DNA of 64,000 bases from Saccharomonospora piscinae. GTDB lineage: Bacteria > Actinomycetota > Actinomycetes > Mycobacteriales > Pseudonocardiaceae. The stretch is from the NCBI RefSeq assembly GCF_005862235.1, contig NZ_VCEK01000001.1, forward strand, positions 682,001 through 746,000, written 5' to 3'. Below the pieces are notes generated by a model that saw only the letters and a program-made list of their open reading frames with translations, was not told where the DNA came from and searched no databases. Position 1 is the first letter of the stretch, and the number at the start of each line of letters is the position of its first letter. Made by a program: the position numbers and the translations under genes. Positions 31,418-39,728 of this stretch are shown here, in pieces.

Positions 31418-31888
31418 CTACGAGCGCGCGGTCGGCGGCGTGTCCACGTCACCGCGCCACGAGCCGGTCTCGCTGCCGCGGCGCTCGATGAAGGTCTTGA
31501 ACCGGTGCATGTCGCCGTCGATGCGCTTCTCCAGCAGCCCGGACTTGTCCGCCACCTTCTCCAGCACACCCTCGGGGTCGATGTCCATCTGCGCCGTCAC
31601 CCGGGTGCGGTTCGCGCCGAGCCGGTGGAACGTGATCACCCCGGCGTGCTGGGGACCGGAGTCCGACGTCCACGCGACCCGCTCGTCGGGATGCTGCTCG
31701 GTGATCGTCGCGTCGAACTCCCGCGTCATTCCCCCGACCTGCAGGACCCAGTGGGTGTGCGTGTCGTCGAGCTGGCGGACCTGCTCGACCCCCTCCATGA
31801 ACTCGGGGAACGACTCGAACTGGGTCCACTGGTTGTACGCGGTGGACAGGGGGACCTCCACGTCGACGGCCTTCATCACCGTGCTCAC
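31418..31888 (-). CDS. SRPBCC-family (polyketide cyclase/START-like) protein
   Basis: 156-aa protein of the helix-grip fold. Features are VEVPLSTAYNQWTQFESFPEFMEGV at the N-terminus and the long C-terminal helix KSGLLEKRIDGDMHRFKTFI. The family binds hydrophobic ligands; here no ligand can be named. The GTG start at 31888 has the strong AGGAGGTGG upstream. It is divergent from the next gene (81-bp spacer), which heads the carotenoid block. Confidence 0.87.
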   Translation of the reverse strand: MSTVMKAVDVEVPLSTAYNQWTQFESFPEFMEGVEQVRQLDDTHTHWVLQVGGMTREFDATITEQHPDERVAWTSDSGPQHAGVITFHRLGANRTRVTAQMDIDPEGVLEKVADKSGLLEKRIDGDMHRFKTFIERRGSETGSWRGDVDTPPTARS

Positions 31889-31969
31889 TCACACCACCTC
31901 CTCGGCGCATGTCGCGGCGCCGGATCTCGGCGCGCATCACCATGCCGCACTGCGGGTACCCGGGCGCGC

Positions 31970-32440
31970 ATGACACACACATCCGAGCCCGGCACCGAGC
32001 CCGACACCGCGACCGTGCGGGCCGTGGGGAAGCTGACGGAGGCGTTCGAGGTGGTGGAGGAGGCACGGGGGCATCTGTATGCGTTCCACCGGCTCACCGG
32101 GACCGCCGACTTCGCGCTGGAGGAGGCGGCCGGGTTGCTGCGCGACGCGGGGCACACCGAACTGGCGGAACGGCTCGACCGGGAACTGGTGGGGCGCAAC
32201 GTGCTGCCCGGTCGCTGGACCTACCAGGTCGTCGAGGACTACGACGACACCTACTACGAGGTGTTCGCCGGGTTCGTGTCGCGGGCACGGGCGCTGACAC
32301 CGGGACAGCGGCACGCCTTCGAGGCGAGCCTCAAGCGCGCCCGGCGCACCCGGGGAGAGCCGGGGCACGAGGCGGACCCCGCGGAACACGGAGCACCGGC
32401 GGCCTCCGCTGCCTCGTCGGCCTCGCGCTCGGCGCGGTGA
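31970..32440 (+). CDS. Conserved actinobacterial hypothetical protein
   Basis: 156 aa, function unknown. The core (residues 25-130) is helical and acidic: ARGHLYAFHRLTGTADFALE, then LVGRNVLPGRWTYQVVEDYD and DTYYEVFAGF, ending in the basic KRARRTRGEPGHE. I recognise it as a conserved actinobacterial family without a known role. The last 25 residues are low-complexity Ala/Ser. No signal peptide or helix pair is visible. ATG 31970 lacks a clear Shine-Dalgarno. Its stop nearly touches crtB, so it may be part of that operon. Confidence 0.75.
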   Translation: MTHTSEPGTEPDTATVRAVGKLTEAFEVVEEARGHLYAFHRLTGTADFALEEAAGLLRDAGHTELAERLDRELVGRNVLPGRWTYQVVEDYDDTYYEVFAGFVSRARALTPGQRHAFEASLKRARRTRGEPGHEADPAEHGAPAASAASSASRSAR

Positions 32441-32445
32441 CGGGG

Positions 32446-33456
32446 ATGGAGCACGGTGAGCCGACCGCGAGCCCGCTCACGCGCAGGGAGCTGACGGCGG
32501 CCGGGATCAGCGACCCGCGGCTGCGGGCGGCCTACGCGCGCTGCAGGCGGCTCAACGCGGCCCACGGGCGCACCTACTTCCTCGCCACCCGGCTGCTGCC
32601 CGCCTCGCGGCGGCCCGCGGTCCACGCGCTGTACGGGTTCGCCCGCCACGCCGACGACATCGTGGACGGTGATCTGACCGTCGCCGAGGCCACCGCGCGG
32701 CTCGGCGCGTTCGACACCGCCGCGCGGCAGGCTCTGGCCGACGGCGACAGCGACCACCCCGTGCTGGCGGCGCTGGCCGACACCGTGCGGCGCTACCGCA
32801 TCGACCCGAGCCTGTTCTCCCGGTTCCTGCGCTCGATGCGCATGGACCTGACCACCGCGGAGTACCCGACCCGGGCCGCGCTCGACGAGTACGTCCACGG
32901 TTCGGCCGAGGTCATCGGGTTGCAGCTGCTGCCCGTCCTCGGCACCGTGGGCGAGCAGGCCGAGGCCGCGCCGCGGGCCGCCGCGCTCGGGTCGGCGTTC
33001 CAGCTCACCAACTTCCTCCGCGACGTCGCCGAGGACCTGGACCGGGGGCGCGTCTACCTCCCCGCCGACGAGCTGGCCGCGCACGGGGTGGACCGAGACC
33101 TGCTGGAGTGGTGCCACCGGACCGGCTACGCCGATCCCCGGGCGCGCGCGGCCATCGCCGACCAGGTGGAGCGCACCCGGGCCCGCTACCGGGTGGCGTG
33201 GGCGGGGGTGGCACAGCTGCGGCCCGAGTCGCGCCCGTGCGTGGCGACGGCGTTCACGCTGTACTCACGCATCCTCGACGTGATCGCGGAGGCAGGCTAC
33301 GACGTGTTCGCGGGCCGCGCCGTCGTGGCCGTACCCACGCGGCTGGCCCTCGCGGCGCGCACGGTGGTCCGGACCTGGGCGGCATCCCCTCGCCAGGCTC
33401 CGCCGCTCCGGGGCACGGCCGGGCCCGCCGCCGGCGCGACGGAGGGGTGGCGCTGA
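32446..33456 (+). CDS. crtB: Phytoene/squalene synthase family protein (CrtB)
   Basis: 336 aa. CrtB condenses two geranylgeranyl diphosphates to phytoene, the first committed carotenoid step. Both Asp-rich motifs are intact: HADDIVDGD and RDVAEDLDRGRVYLP. The start YFLATRLLPASRRPAVHALYGF is typical. ATG 32446 is used; GTG 32437, which overlaps the upstream stop, is also possible. The stop overlaps crtYc by one base. No crtE (GGPP synthase) is nearby. Confidence 0.93.
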   Translation: MEHGEPTASPLTRRELTAAGISDPRLRAAYARCRRLNAAHGRTYFLATRLLPASRRPAVHALYGFARHADDIVDGDLTVAEATARLGAFDTAARQALADGDSDHPVLAALADTVRRYRIDPSLFSRFLRSMRMDLTTAEYPTRAALDEYVHGSAEVIGLQLLPVLGTVGEQAEAAPRAAALGSAFQLTNFLRDVAEDLDRGRVYLPADELAAHGVDRDLLEWCHRTGYADPRARAAIADQVERTRARYRVAWAGVAQLRPESRPCVATAFTLYSRILDVIAEAGYDVFAGRAVVAVPTRLALAARTVVRTWAASPRQAPPLRGTAGPAAGATEGWR

Positions 33457-33791
33457 TGGCGCTTCCCTCGTTCGTGCCCGACCAGTGGCACTACCTGCTC
33501 GCACTGGTGGCGTGCCTCGCCGTCACCCTGCCGCTCGAAGTCGCGGGCGCACGGGTCTACCGCAGGCCACGCCGCCTGGCGGTCGCGCTCGCTCCCGCGT
33601 CGCTGTTCCTCGTGTGGGACGTGGTGGCCATCGCGGCCGGGGTGTGGGAGATCAGCGGCGTGTACACCCTCGGGGTGCTCGTGGCTCCCGGCCTTCCGGT
33701 GGAGGAGGTGCTGTTCTTCGTGACGATCCCGCTGTGTGCGCTGCTGACTTTCGAGACGGTACGCAGGATCAGGGTCGGTGAGCGCACGTGA
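33456..33791 (+). CDS. crtYc: Lycopene cyclase subunit CrtYc
   Basis: 111-aa membrane protein with three helices and the lycopene cyclase domain pattern LVWDVVAIAAGVWEIS and LPVEEVLFFVTIPLCAL (PxE(E/D) motif). It works as one half of the heterodimeric lycopene beta-cyclase found in actinobacteria. ATG 33456 overlaps the crtB stop and its own stop overlaps crtYd (GTGA). Confidence 0.9.
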   Translation: MALPSFVPDQWHYLLALVACLAVTLPLEVAGARVYRRPRRLAVALAPASLFLVWDVVAIAAGVWEISGVYTLGVLVAPGLPVEEVLFFVTIPLCALLTFETVRRIRVGERT

Positions 33792-34108
33792 GCGGAATCG
33801 GCTACACCCTTCCCGCCGTGCTGTCGGTGTTCGTGGTGGTGGCCGTGGAGCTGGCCTGGCTTCGCACCGGGCTGTTCCGGCGCCGGTCGTACTGGATCAC
33901 CGTCGCGATCGTGCTCGCCTTCCAGGTTCCGGTGGACGGCTGGCTCACCAAGCTCGACGCACCGGTGGTCGTGTACGACCCCGCGCACCATCTCGGGCTG
34001 CGTTTCCCGCTGGACATCCCGGTCGAGGACTTCCTGTTCGGCTTCAGCCTCATCACGGCCACGTTGCTGGCCTGGACCGCACACGAACGCAAGGAGACCC
34101 GGTCTTGA
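33788..34108 (+). CDS. crtYd: Lycopene cyclase subunit CrtYd
   Basis: 106-aa second half of the heterodimeric cyclase, three helices, with VPVDGWLTKLDAPVVVYD and the conserved IPVEDFLFGFSLITATLL. GTG 33788 overlaps crtYc by 4 bp and the stop overlaps the methyltransferase start by 4 bp (TTGA). Together crtYc and crtYd should ring-close lycopene. Confidence 0.9.
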   Translation: MSGIGYTLPAVLSVFVVVAVELAWLRTGLFRRRSYWITVAIVLAFQVPVDGWLTKLDAPVVVYDPAHHLGLRFPLDIPVEDFLFGFSLITATLLAWTAHERKETRS

Positions 34109-34836
34109 CCACGATCCCGGCCGGGGCGGCGGTGCTGTCGCGGCACCACGTGCCCGCCGCCTTCGACCACGCCGCCGACGGCTACGACCGCCTGGTGGGG
34201 CTCAATCCCGGCTACCACGCACACCTTCGTTCCGCCGCGCGCGTCGTGGCCGGTGCGGTGGGCCCCGGCGCGCGGGTGCTCGACGCCGGGTGCGGCACGG
34301 GCGCCTCGACCAGGGCGCTGCTCGCGGTCCTGCCCGATCCCGAGGTGGTGGGCGTCGACGCCTCGGCGGGCATGGTGGCCGAAGCGGCACGCAAGACGTG
34401 GCCCTCCACGGTGCGGTTCGCGCACGCGCCCGTGGACTCGTTGCCCACCTCGGCGGTGCGCGGCCCGTTCGACGCCGTGTTCGCCGCCTACCTGCTGCGC
34501 AACGTCCCCGACCCGGACGCGACGCTGCTCGCGCTGCGGGAGCTGCTGCGGCCCGGTGGGGTGCTCGTCGTCCACGACTACGCCCTGACCGGCCACGTCG
34601 TGCCCCGGCTGGTCTGGACCGCGGTGTGCGGCTCGGTGATCGTACCGGCGGCGCGGATGACGGCGGGCGACTCGCAGCTCTACCGGTACCTGTGGCGCAG
34701 CGTGCGGGAGTTCGACTCCCCTCCCCGGTTGCGGAACCGGTTGCGCGCGGCGGGCTTCACGGCCGTGCGCCACCACTCGGCGCGCGGCTGGCAGCGCGGC
34801 ATCCTGCACACCGTGGCCGCACGAAGGGCACGCTGA
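34105..34836 (+). CDS. SAM-dependent methyltransferase in carotenoid cluster (CrtT-like)
   Basis: 243-aa class I methyltransferase with motif I VLDAGCGTGASTRALL and the acidic VVGVDAS, then AYLLRNVPDPDATL, similar to UbiE/menaquinone methylases. Carotenoid clusters of Streptomyces include a methyltransferase (crtT) beside crtU and crtY, so the same role is inferred, not shown. The TTG start at 34105 is set by the 4-bp overlap with crtYd; the stop overlaps the next gene by one base. Confidence 0.75.
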   Translation: MTTIPAGAAVLSRHHVPAAFDHAADGYDRLVGLNPGYHAHLRSAARVVAGAVGPGARVLDAGCGTGASTRALLAVLPDPEVVGVDASAGMVAEAARKTWPSTVRFAHAPVDSLPTSAVRGPFDAVFAAYLLRNVPDPDATLLALRELLRPGGVLVVHDYALTGHVVPRLVWTAVCGSVIVPAARMTAGDSQLYRYLWRSVREFDSPPRLRNRLRAAGFTAVRHHSARGWQRGILHTVAARRAR

Positions 34837-36419
34837 TGGGCGCGCCCCTGGGTCGCGACCCTCGACGGCAGCGGGTGCCGGCACCCGGAGGGCGGCGCGA
34901 CGCGCGCGAGCCGGACGGGCCGGATCGCAGAACCGTCGTGGTGGGCGGCGGGATCGCCGGGCTGGCCGCCGCCACCGCACTGGCCGAACGCGGGGTGGGC
35001 GTGGACCTCGTCGAGCGCGAACCGTTCCTCGGCGGCAGGGTGGGCGGCTGGACCGTCCGGCTGCCCGACGGAACCCGCACCGGCATGAGCCGCGGTTTCC
35101 ACGCCTTCTTCCGCCAGTACTACAACCTCAGGGCGCTGCTGGCCCGCGCCGACGAGGAGCTGTCGGTGTTCCGGCCGGTCCCCGACTACCCGCTGGTGGA
35201 CGCCGGTGGCCGCGTGGACCGCTTCCGGGGCCTGCCCCGCACACCACCGTGGAACGCGCTGGCCTTCGCCCTGCGCAGCCCCACGTTCGGCGCGCGCGGG
35301 ATGCTGGGGCTGTCGCCGAGGGCCGCGCTGCCGCTGACCGACGTGCGGGTGCCGGAGACCTATCAGGCACTGGACTCCTGCGACGCACGCGAGTTCCTCG
35401 ACCGGGTCGGATTCCCCGAGCCCGCGCGGCACCTCGCGTTCGACGTGTTCTCGCGCAGCTTCTTCGCCCCGCCCGAACGCCTGTCCGCGGCCGAACTCGC
35501 GGTGATGTTCCACCTGTACTTCCTCGGCTCCTCCGAGGGCCTGCTGTTCGACGTGCCGCGCACGCCTTTCCACGCCCTGTGGGACCCGCTCGCCGCTCAC
35601 CTGACCCGGCTCGGGGTCACGGTGCGCACGGGCGTGGCCGTCGACGGGGTGGAGCCGGACGGCACGGGACTGCGGGTGCGCGACGCCGAGCGGGTCACGC
35701 ACGCGGACGCCGTGGTGCTGGCGACGGATCTGCCGTCGCTGCGGTCACTGGTGGCGGCGTCGCCCGGACTCGGCCCGCCGTGGTGGCGGGACCGGATCGC
35801 GGCGGCGCCCACCGCTCCGCCGTTCTGCGTGCTGCGGGCGTGGCTCGACCGCCCCGTCGCCCCCGAGCGGCCCGCCTTCCTCGCCACCGGCGGCCGGGCG
35901 CCGCTGGACAACGTGAGCGTGCTCGACCGCTACGACACCGACGCGGCGGCGTGGTCGCGCCGCAGCGGCGGCTCCGTGGTCGAACTGCACGCCTACGCCG
36001 TCGACGGCGGAGACCAGGACCCGGTGCGGCAGCGCACCCGTGCCGGGCTGTGGCAGCGGTTGCGGGAGGTCTATCCGGAGACGCGGGAGGCCCGTGCCGT
36101 GGCGGAGGAGGTCGTGTGGCGCGCCGACTGCCCGCTGTTCCCGCCCGGCGGGTTCGCGCACCGGCCCACCGTCGCCACTCCGGTGCCGAACCTGGCGCTG
36201 GCGGGCGACGGCATCCGGGTGGATCTGCCCGTGGCGCTGATGGAGCGTGCCGCCACGACGGGGCTGGCCGCGGCGAACCACCTGCTGGCCGGATGGGGTG
36301 TGGCCGGCCACGACCTGCTGACCGTGCCGACGCGAGGCCGCAGCGCCGTGCTGCGAGCACTGGCCGCCCGCCTCGGGCCGGGCCGGGACACCCGGCCCGG
36401 GTCGCGGCTGCCGGTTTGA
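34836..36419 (+). CDS. crtU: FAD-dependent carotenoid desaturase/methylase (CrtU-like)
   Basis: 527 aa. The FAD-binding motif VVVGGGIAGLAAATALAERG follows a 33-residue hydrophilic N-terminus; GFHAFFRQYYNLRALL is the block typical of CrtU isorenieratene-type synthases rather than of CrtI phytoene desaturases. The C-terminus has the FAD-family APNLALAGDGIRV-like segment (PNLALAGDGIRVDLP). The likely role is aromatising beta-rings with methyl shift. ATG 34836 overlaps the methyltransferase stop. A CrtI-type role cannot be fully excluded. Confidence 0.82.
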   Translation: MGAPLGRDPRRQRVPAPGGRRDAREPDGPDRRTVVVGGGIAGLAAATALAERGVGVDLVEREPFLGGRVGGWTVRLPDGTRTGMSRGFHAFFRQYYNLRALLARADEELSVFRPVPDYPLVDAGGRVDRFRGLPRTPPWNALAFALRSPTFGARGMLGLSPRAALPLTDVRVPETYQALDSCDAREFLDRVGFPEPARHLAFDVFSRSFFAPPERLSAAELAVMFHLYFLGSSEGLLFDVPRTPFHALWDPLAAHLTRLGVTVRTGVAVDGVEPDGTGLRVRDAERVTHADAVVLATDLPSLRSLVAASPGLGPPWWRDRIAAAPTAPPFCVLRAWLDRPVAPERPAFLATGGRAPLDNVSVLDRYDTDAAAWSRRSGGSVVELHAYAVDGGDQDPVRQRTRAGLWQRLREVYPETREARAVAEEVVWRADCPLFPPGGFAHRPTVATPVPNLALAGDGIRVDLPVALMERAATTGLAAANHLLAGWGVAGHDLLTVPTRGRSAVLRALAARLGPGRDTRPGSRLPV

Positions 36420-36433
36420 GCCGAGGAGGCCGC

Positions 36434-36949
36434 GTGCAGACCTTCCTGCCCTACCCGGACTTCGCCGAGAGCGCGCGGGTGCTCGACCAGCGGCGGCTGG
36501 GCAAGCAGCGCGTGGAGACCCTGCAGGTGCTGCGCGCCCTGACGGTGGCAGGACACGGCTGGCGCCGCCATCCCGCCGTGCGCATGTGGGCGGGCTACGA
36601 GGAGGCGCTGACCCGGTACGGCCTCACCCTGTGCGCGCTGTGGAGCGCGCGGGGGCACGCGGACACGGTGGCGGCGACGCTGCGGGCCGATCTCGCGGCC
36701 GCCGTCGGCGTCACCGACGTGCGTGACCAGGCGAGCCTGGCCGTCGCGGGCGAGCTGCCGCCCTGGCTCGGCGACGAGGCGTTCCACACCAGCCACCGCT
36801 CCGCGCTCGTGCGCAAGGACCCCGAGCACTACCGGCGCTGGTTTCCCGAGGTGGCCGACGACCTGCCCTACGTGTGGCCGTCGTCCGACCGCGGCGCACC
36901 GGCCGCGGACGATCCCGGCGGGAACTCGCCGGACCGGCGCAGGGCGTAG
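36434..36949 (+). CDS. MSMEG_6728-family protein (pyrimidine dimer DNA glycosylase-like)
   Basis: 171 aa with MQTFLPYPDFAESARVLDQRRLGKQRVE, the start typical of a small family related to phage T4-type pyrimidine-dimer glycosylase; the role in this group is not established. A later FHTSHRSALVRKDPEHYRRWF is conserved. GTG 36434 has GAGGAGG 4 nt upstream. The last 82 bp overlap the tail of the convergent Rieske gene. It follows crtU by 14 bp and may be part of the same transcript. Confidence 0.83.
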   Translation: MQTFLPYPDFAESARVLDQRRLGKQRVETLQVLRALTVAGHGWRRHPAVRMWAGYEEALTRYGLTLCALWSARGHADTVAATLRADLAAAVGVTDVRDQASLAVAGELPPWLGDEAFHTSHRSALVRKDPEHYRRWFPEVADDLPYVWPSSDRGAPAADDPGGNSPDRRRA

Positions 36950-37965
36950 CGCCGCTCGGCGTAGGCGAGGTCGTCGCGCCACAGGCGCGTCGCGGCCCGG
37001 CGCACCAGCGGGCGCAGCGCGGGCGCGAGTGCCCTCGCCACCGCGAAACCGGACCGGGCCGAGTCGGCCACCACGGCCTCGATCACGGCGGTGCGCTGCC
37101 TGCCGTCGGGACCCACCGCGAGCGGAGTGGCGTGAGTCTCGACGACGCTGCCCGCACCCTCGCCCTCGACGATGCGCATCACCACCGTGCGCGGTTCGGG
37201 GCACGTGAACTCCGCCGTGACGGGCACGCCAAGGCGGGGCCCCGCCCGGAAGGTCACGTCCACCACGAACCGGTCCCGGCCGTCCGTCGCGTCCTGGGCC
37301 GGGGCCCGCACGACCCGCAGCCGGGAGAACGAGTACGGGTGAAACCACGCGCCGTGCCACGGGTCGAGCCGGTTGGCGACCACGTCCACCGGTTCACAGG
37401 TCCCGTCGAGGCGGGTCACCGCCGTCAGCGCGCCGTCGAGCGCGGGCCGCGCGGGCAGCACCGGCCTCGGCGTGGGCGGTTCCCCGTCCACGCCGTCGAG
37501 CCGCACCCACACCAGCACCCCGTCGTCGTAGGCGGGCACCGGGCACCAGTTCCAGCCCGGCAACCCGGCGGCGGGCACCGCGAGCCCGTGCCAGCGGCAC
37601 ACGAGCCGGTCACCGACGATCCGGCCCTCCGACAGCGGCGCGCCGAGATGCGGGCACACGCCGGGCCCGGCCGCCACCTCGCCCCCGGCGTCCCGCCACG
37701 CCACCAGCTCGCGGCCCGCGATCCGCAGCCCGTACGGCCGGTCGCGCCGCACGAGCCGGGAGTCGGCCGCGACGAACCAGTTGCCCGACGGCCGGGCCTG
37801 CGCGCGCTTCACCGCCGCCTCGATCACCGCAGGATCGGCCTGGCCCACCGTGGGCCGCCCGCGCCCCCACCGTTGCCGTGGCAGAGGCTGCAGCGGCCAC
37901 CGTTCGGGCCACCGAGCCGTCACAGTCCGCTCGGCAGCCCGCCGCACCGTCCGCCGTTCGCCCAC
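36868..37965 (-). CDS. Rieske [2Fe-2S] protein with DUF5914-like C-terminal domain
   Basis: 365 aa. A Rieske domain at about residues 60-135 holds the four cluster ligands C104, H106 (CPHLGAPL), C123 and H126 (CRWHG). The remaining 220 residues, with VANRLDPWHGAWFHPYSF, match a domain seen next to carotenoid clusters. It is probably the electron-transfer or oxygenase partner for carotenoid ring modification; this is inferred from position. GTG 37965 has GGAGGTG just upstream. It is convergent with and overlaps the preceding gene by 82 bp. Confidence 0.82.
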   Translation of the reverse strand: MGERRTVRRAAERTVTARWPERWPLQPLPRQRWGRGRPTVGQADPAVIEAAVKRAQARPSGNWFVAADSRLVRRDRPYGLRIAGRELVAWRDAGGEVAAGPGVCPHLGAPLSEGRIVGDRLVCRWHGLAVPAAGLPGWNWCPVPAYDDGVLVWVRLDGVDGEPPTPRPVLPARPALDGALTAVTRLDGTCEPVDVVANRLDPWHGAWFHPYSFSRLRVVRAPAQDATDGRDRFVVDVTFRAGPRLGVPVTAEFTCPEPRTVVMRIVEGEGAGSVVETHATPLAVGPDGRQRTAVIEAVVADSARSGFAVARALAPALRPLVRRAATRLWRDDLAYAERRYALRRSGEFPPGSSAAGAPRSDDGHT

Positions 37966-38016
37966 ACCGCACCTCCCGATCGGGACCGGTGTTGCCCGGC
38001 GGGCTCGCGCCCAAAC

Positions 38017-38454
38017 TCACTCCGCGAGTGCCGCGTAAGCCACCACCCTGGTGATCCGGGCGATGACCAGCAGCTCCCCCGGCACGGCGTTGCGCAGGCC
38101 GAACTCCTCGGCCTGCTCCTCACCCATGTACCGGCCGCCGAGCCGCACCGCCCACGGCCGCAGCGCCGCCACGTCGTCGACGAGTTCGGCCTCGGCGGTG
38201 AACTGGACGAACGAGTACGGCGGCCGCTCGTCGTCCACGGCGATCGACACCCGGGGATCGCGGCGCAGCGCCCTGCCCTTGACGGTCTCCGCGCCGGTGC
38301 TGAACACGACCGCGTCACCCGGCCCTTCGTCCGTGAGCACGAACCACACCGGCGTCACGTGCGGCGCGCCGCGGCCGGTCACGACCGCGACCTTGCCGGT
38401 GCGCGTGCCCTCCTGCGCGAAGGCCCACCACTCGTCCCTGCTCATCGCCCGCAT
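38017..38454 (-). CDS. PPOX-class F420/FMN-dependent oxidoreductase
   Basis: 145-aa split-barrel protein (pyridoxamine-phosphate-oxidase-like). Features are GRGAPHVTPVWFVL, KGRALRRDPRVSIAVDDERPPYS and GEEQAEEFGLRN. In actinobacteria such proteins commonly use F420; substrate unknown. It ends 51 bp before the Rieske gene start and begins 15 bp after the gpgS stop on the same strand, so gpgS and this gene are likely cotranscribed. Confidence 0.83.
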   Translation of the reverse strand: MRAMSRDEWWAFAQEGTRTGKVAVVTGRGAPHVTPVWFVLTDEGPGDAVVFSTGAETVKGRALRRDPRVSIAVDDERPPYSFVQFTAEAELVDDVAALRPWAVRLGGRYMGEEQAEEFGLRNAVPGELLVIARITRVVAYAALAE

Positions 38455-38468
38455 GGCGCCTCCCGCGC

Positions 38469-39494
38469 TCAGCCCGCCGAGCGCGGGGACGACCGCACCG
38501 TCCGCAACGGCGGTCGCTCCCGCACCGCGAGATCGGTCACCACCAGCTCCCGGTCGGCGCCGTCACCGAGCGGACTCCGGCGGAACTGCGCCAGCAGCGG
38601 GGACGGCGCCTCGTCGGCCACGAGCCGCCCGCTGCGTTCGAGCCGGTCCATCACCGTCAGCATGATCTGACCCGCCATCCGCCCCAGTGCCTGCGTGCTC
38701 TGGTGCCGGTGGGTGCGCATGCCGAGGTCCACCTGCGCGAGCGCGTCGAGACCCCGCCAGCGCAGCAGGTCGATGAGGTGCGCCACCTCGACACCGTAGT
38801 GCGTCACGAACGGGATGCTCTCCAGCACCTCGCGCCTGCCCGCGTACTCCCCCGCCAGCGGCTGCACGAACCCCGCGAGGTCGGGCCAGTACATGTTGAG
38901 CAGCGGGCGCGCGACCAGCTCGGTGACCCGGCCGCCCCCGTCCGCGTCGGTGTGGAGACCGTCCACGAGAGGCCGCTGGTAGAAGCCCTTCACGTAGTCC
39001 ACGCCGGGATCGGTGAGCAGCGGACCGAGCAGCCCGATGACGTAGCCCGCCGTGAAGTCGTACAGGTCGCCGTCCACGAACACGACCAGCTCGCCGCTGG
39101 TGGCCGCCAGCCCCTTCCACAGCGCCTCCCCCTTGCCGTGCATCCCGGGCAGCGGTCGCAGCACCGCGTCCTGTGCCACCACCCGTGCGCCCGCCTCGGC
39201 GGCCACCCGCGCCGTGTCGTCCCGTGACCGGGAGTCCACCACCAGCACCTCGTCGACCAGCGGAGCGTCCTCGACCAGCGCCGTGCGCACGGTCCGCACG
39301 ATCTGGCCGACGGTCTCCTGCTCGTCGCGCGCCGGGATGACGACACTGACGGTGCGCCCGCGCTTCGCGGCGGCCAGTTCGTGCGCGGTCCAGTCGTCCG
39401 CGCGGCGCGACCGGCGCCGCGACCACGTGCGGACCCGCGAGGAGAGAGCAAGACCGGCGTTGTCGGTGCCCAGACCGATCCCTGTGGTGTCCAC
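38469..39494 (-). CDS. gpgS: Glucosyl-3-phosphoglycerate synthase GpgS
   Basis: 341-aa GT81 enzyme joining glucose from UDP-/ADP-glucose to 3-phosphoglycerate, the first step to glucosylglycerate and methylglucose lipopolysaccharide. GT-A features are VSVVIPARDEQETVGQIV, the metal-binding VDGDLYDFTAGYVIGLLG, the acceptor region YVKGFYQRP and a late FVTHYGVEVAHLIDL. GTG 39494 with AAGGGG upstream is preferred over an earlier in-frame start at 39530. It lies 235 bp from whiA. Confidence 0.9.
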   Translation of the reverse strand: MDTTGIGLGTDNAGLALSSRVRTWSRRRSRRADDWTAHELAAAKRGRTVSVVIPARDEQETVGQIVRTVRTALVEDAPLVDEVLVVDSRSRDDTARVAAEAGARVVAQDAVLRPLPGMHGKGEALWKGLAATSGELVVFVDGDLYDFTAGYVIGLLGPLLTDPGVDYVKGFYQRPLVDGLHTDADGGGRVTELVARPLLNMYWPDLAGFVQPLAGEYAGRREVLESIPFVTHYGVEVAHLIDLLRWRGLDALAQVDLGMRTHRHQSTQALGRMAGQIMLTVMDRLERSGRLVADEAPSPLLAQFRRSPLGDGADRELVVTDLAVRERPPLRTVRSSPRSAG

Positions 39495-39728
39495 GAGATC
39501 CCCTTTCGTCCTCCGGCGGCCGACCGGCACGGCCCTGCGAGGGGGAGCTTGGGCGGCTCTGCGCGGGCGGGCCGTCGAACGAGTGCGCCGGGCGAGCCCC
39601 GCGACGACCTGACCTCTACACCCGAATGGACGTCACACCGCCGATTCACACCTCGAACGGGGCAGCAAGTTGCCTCACTCCCCGCCGCGTCACGCTCGCG
39701 ACGGGCAGTGAGGGCGCCCGCTCGGCGC

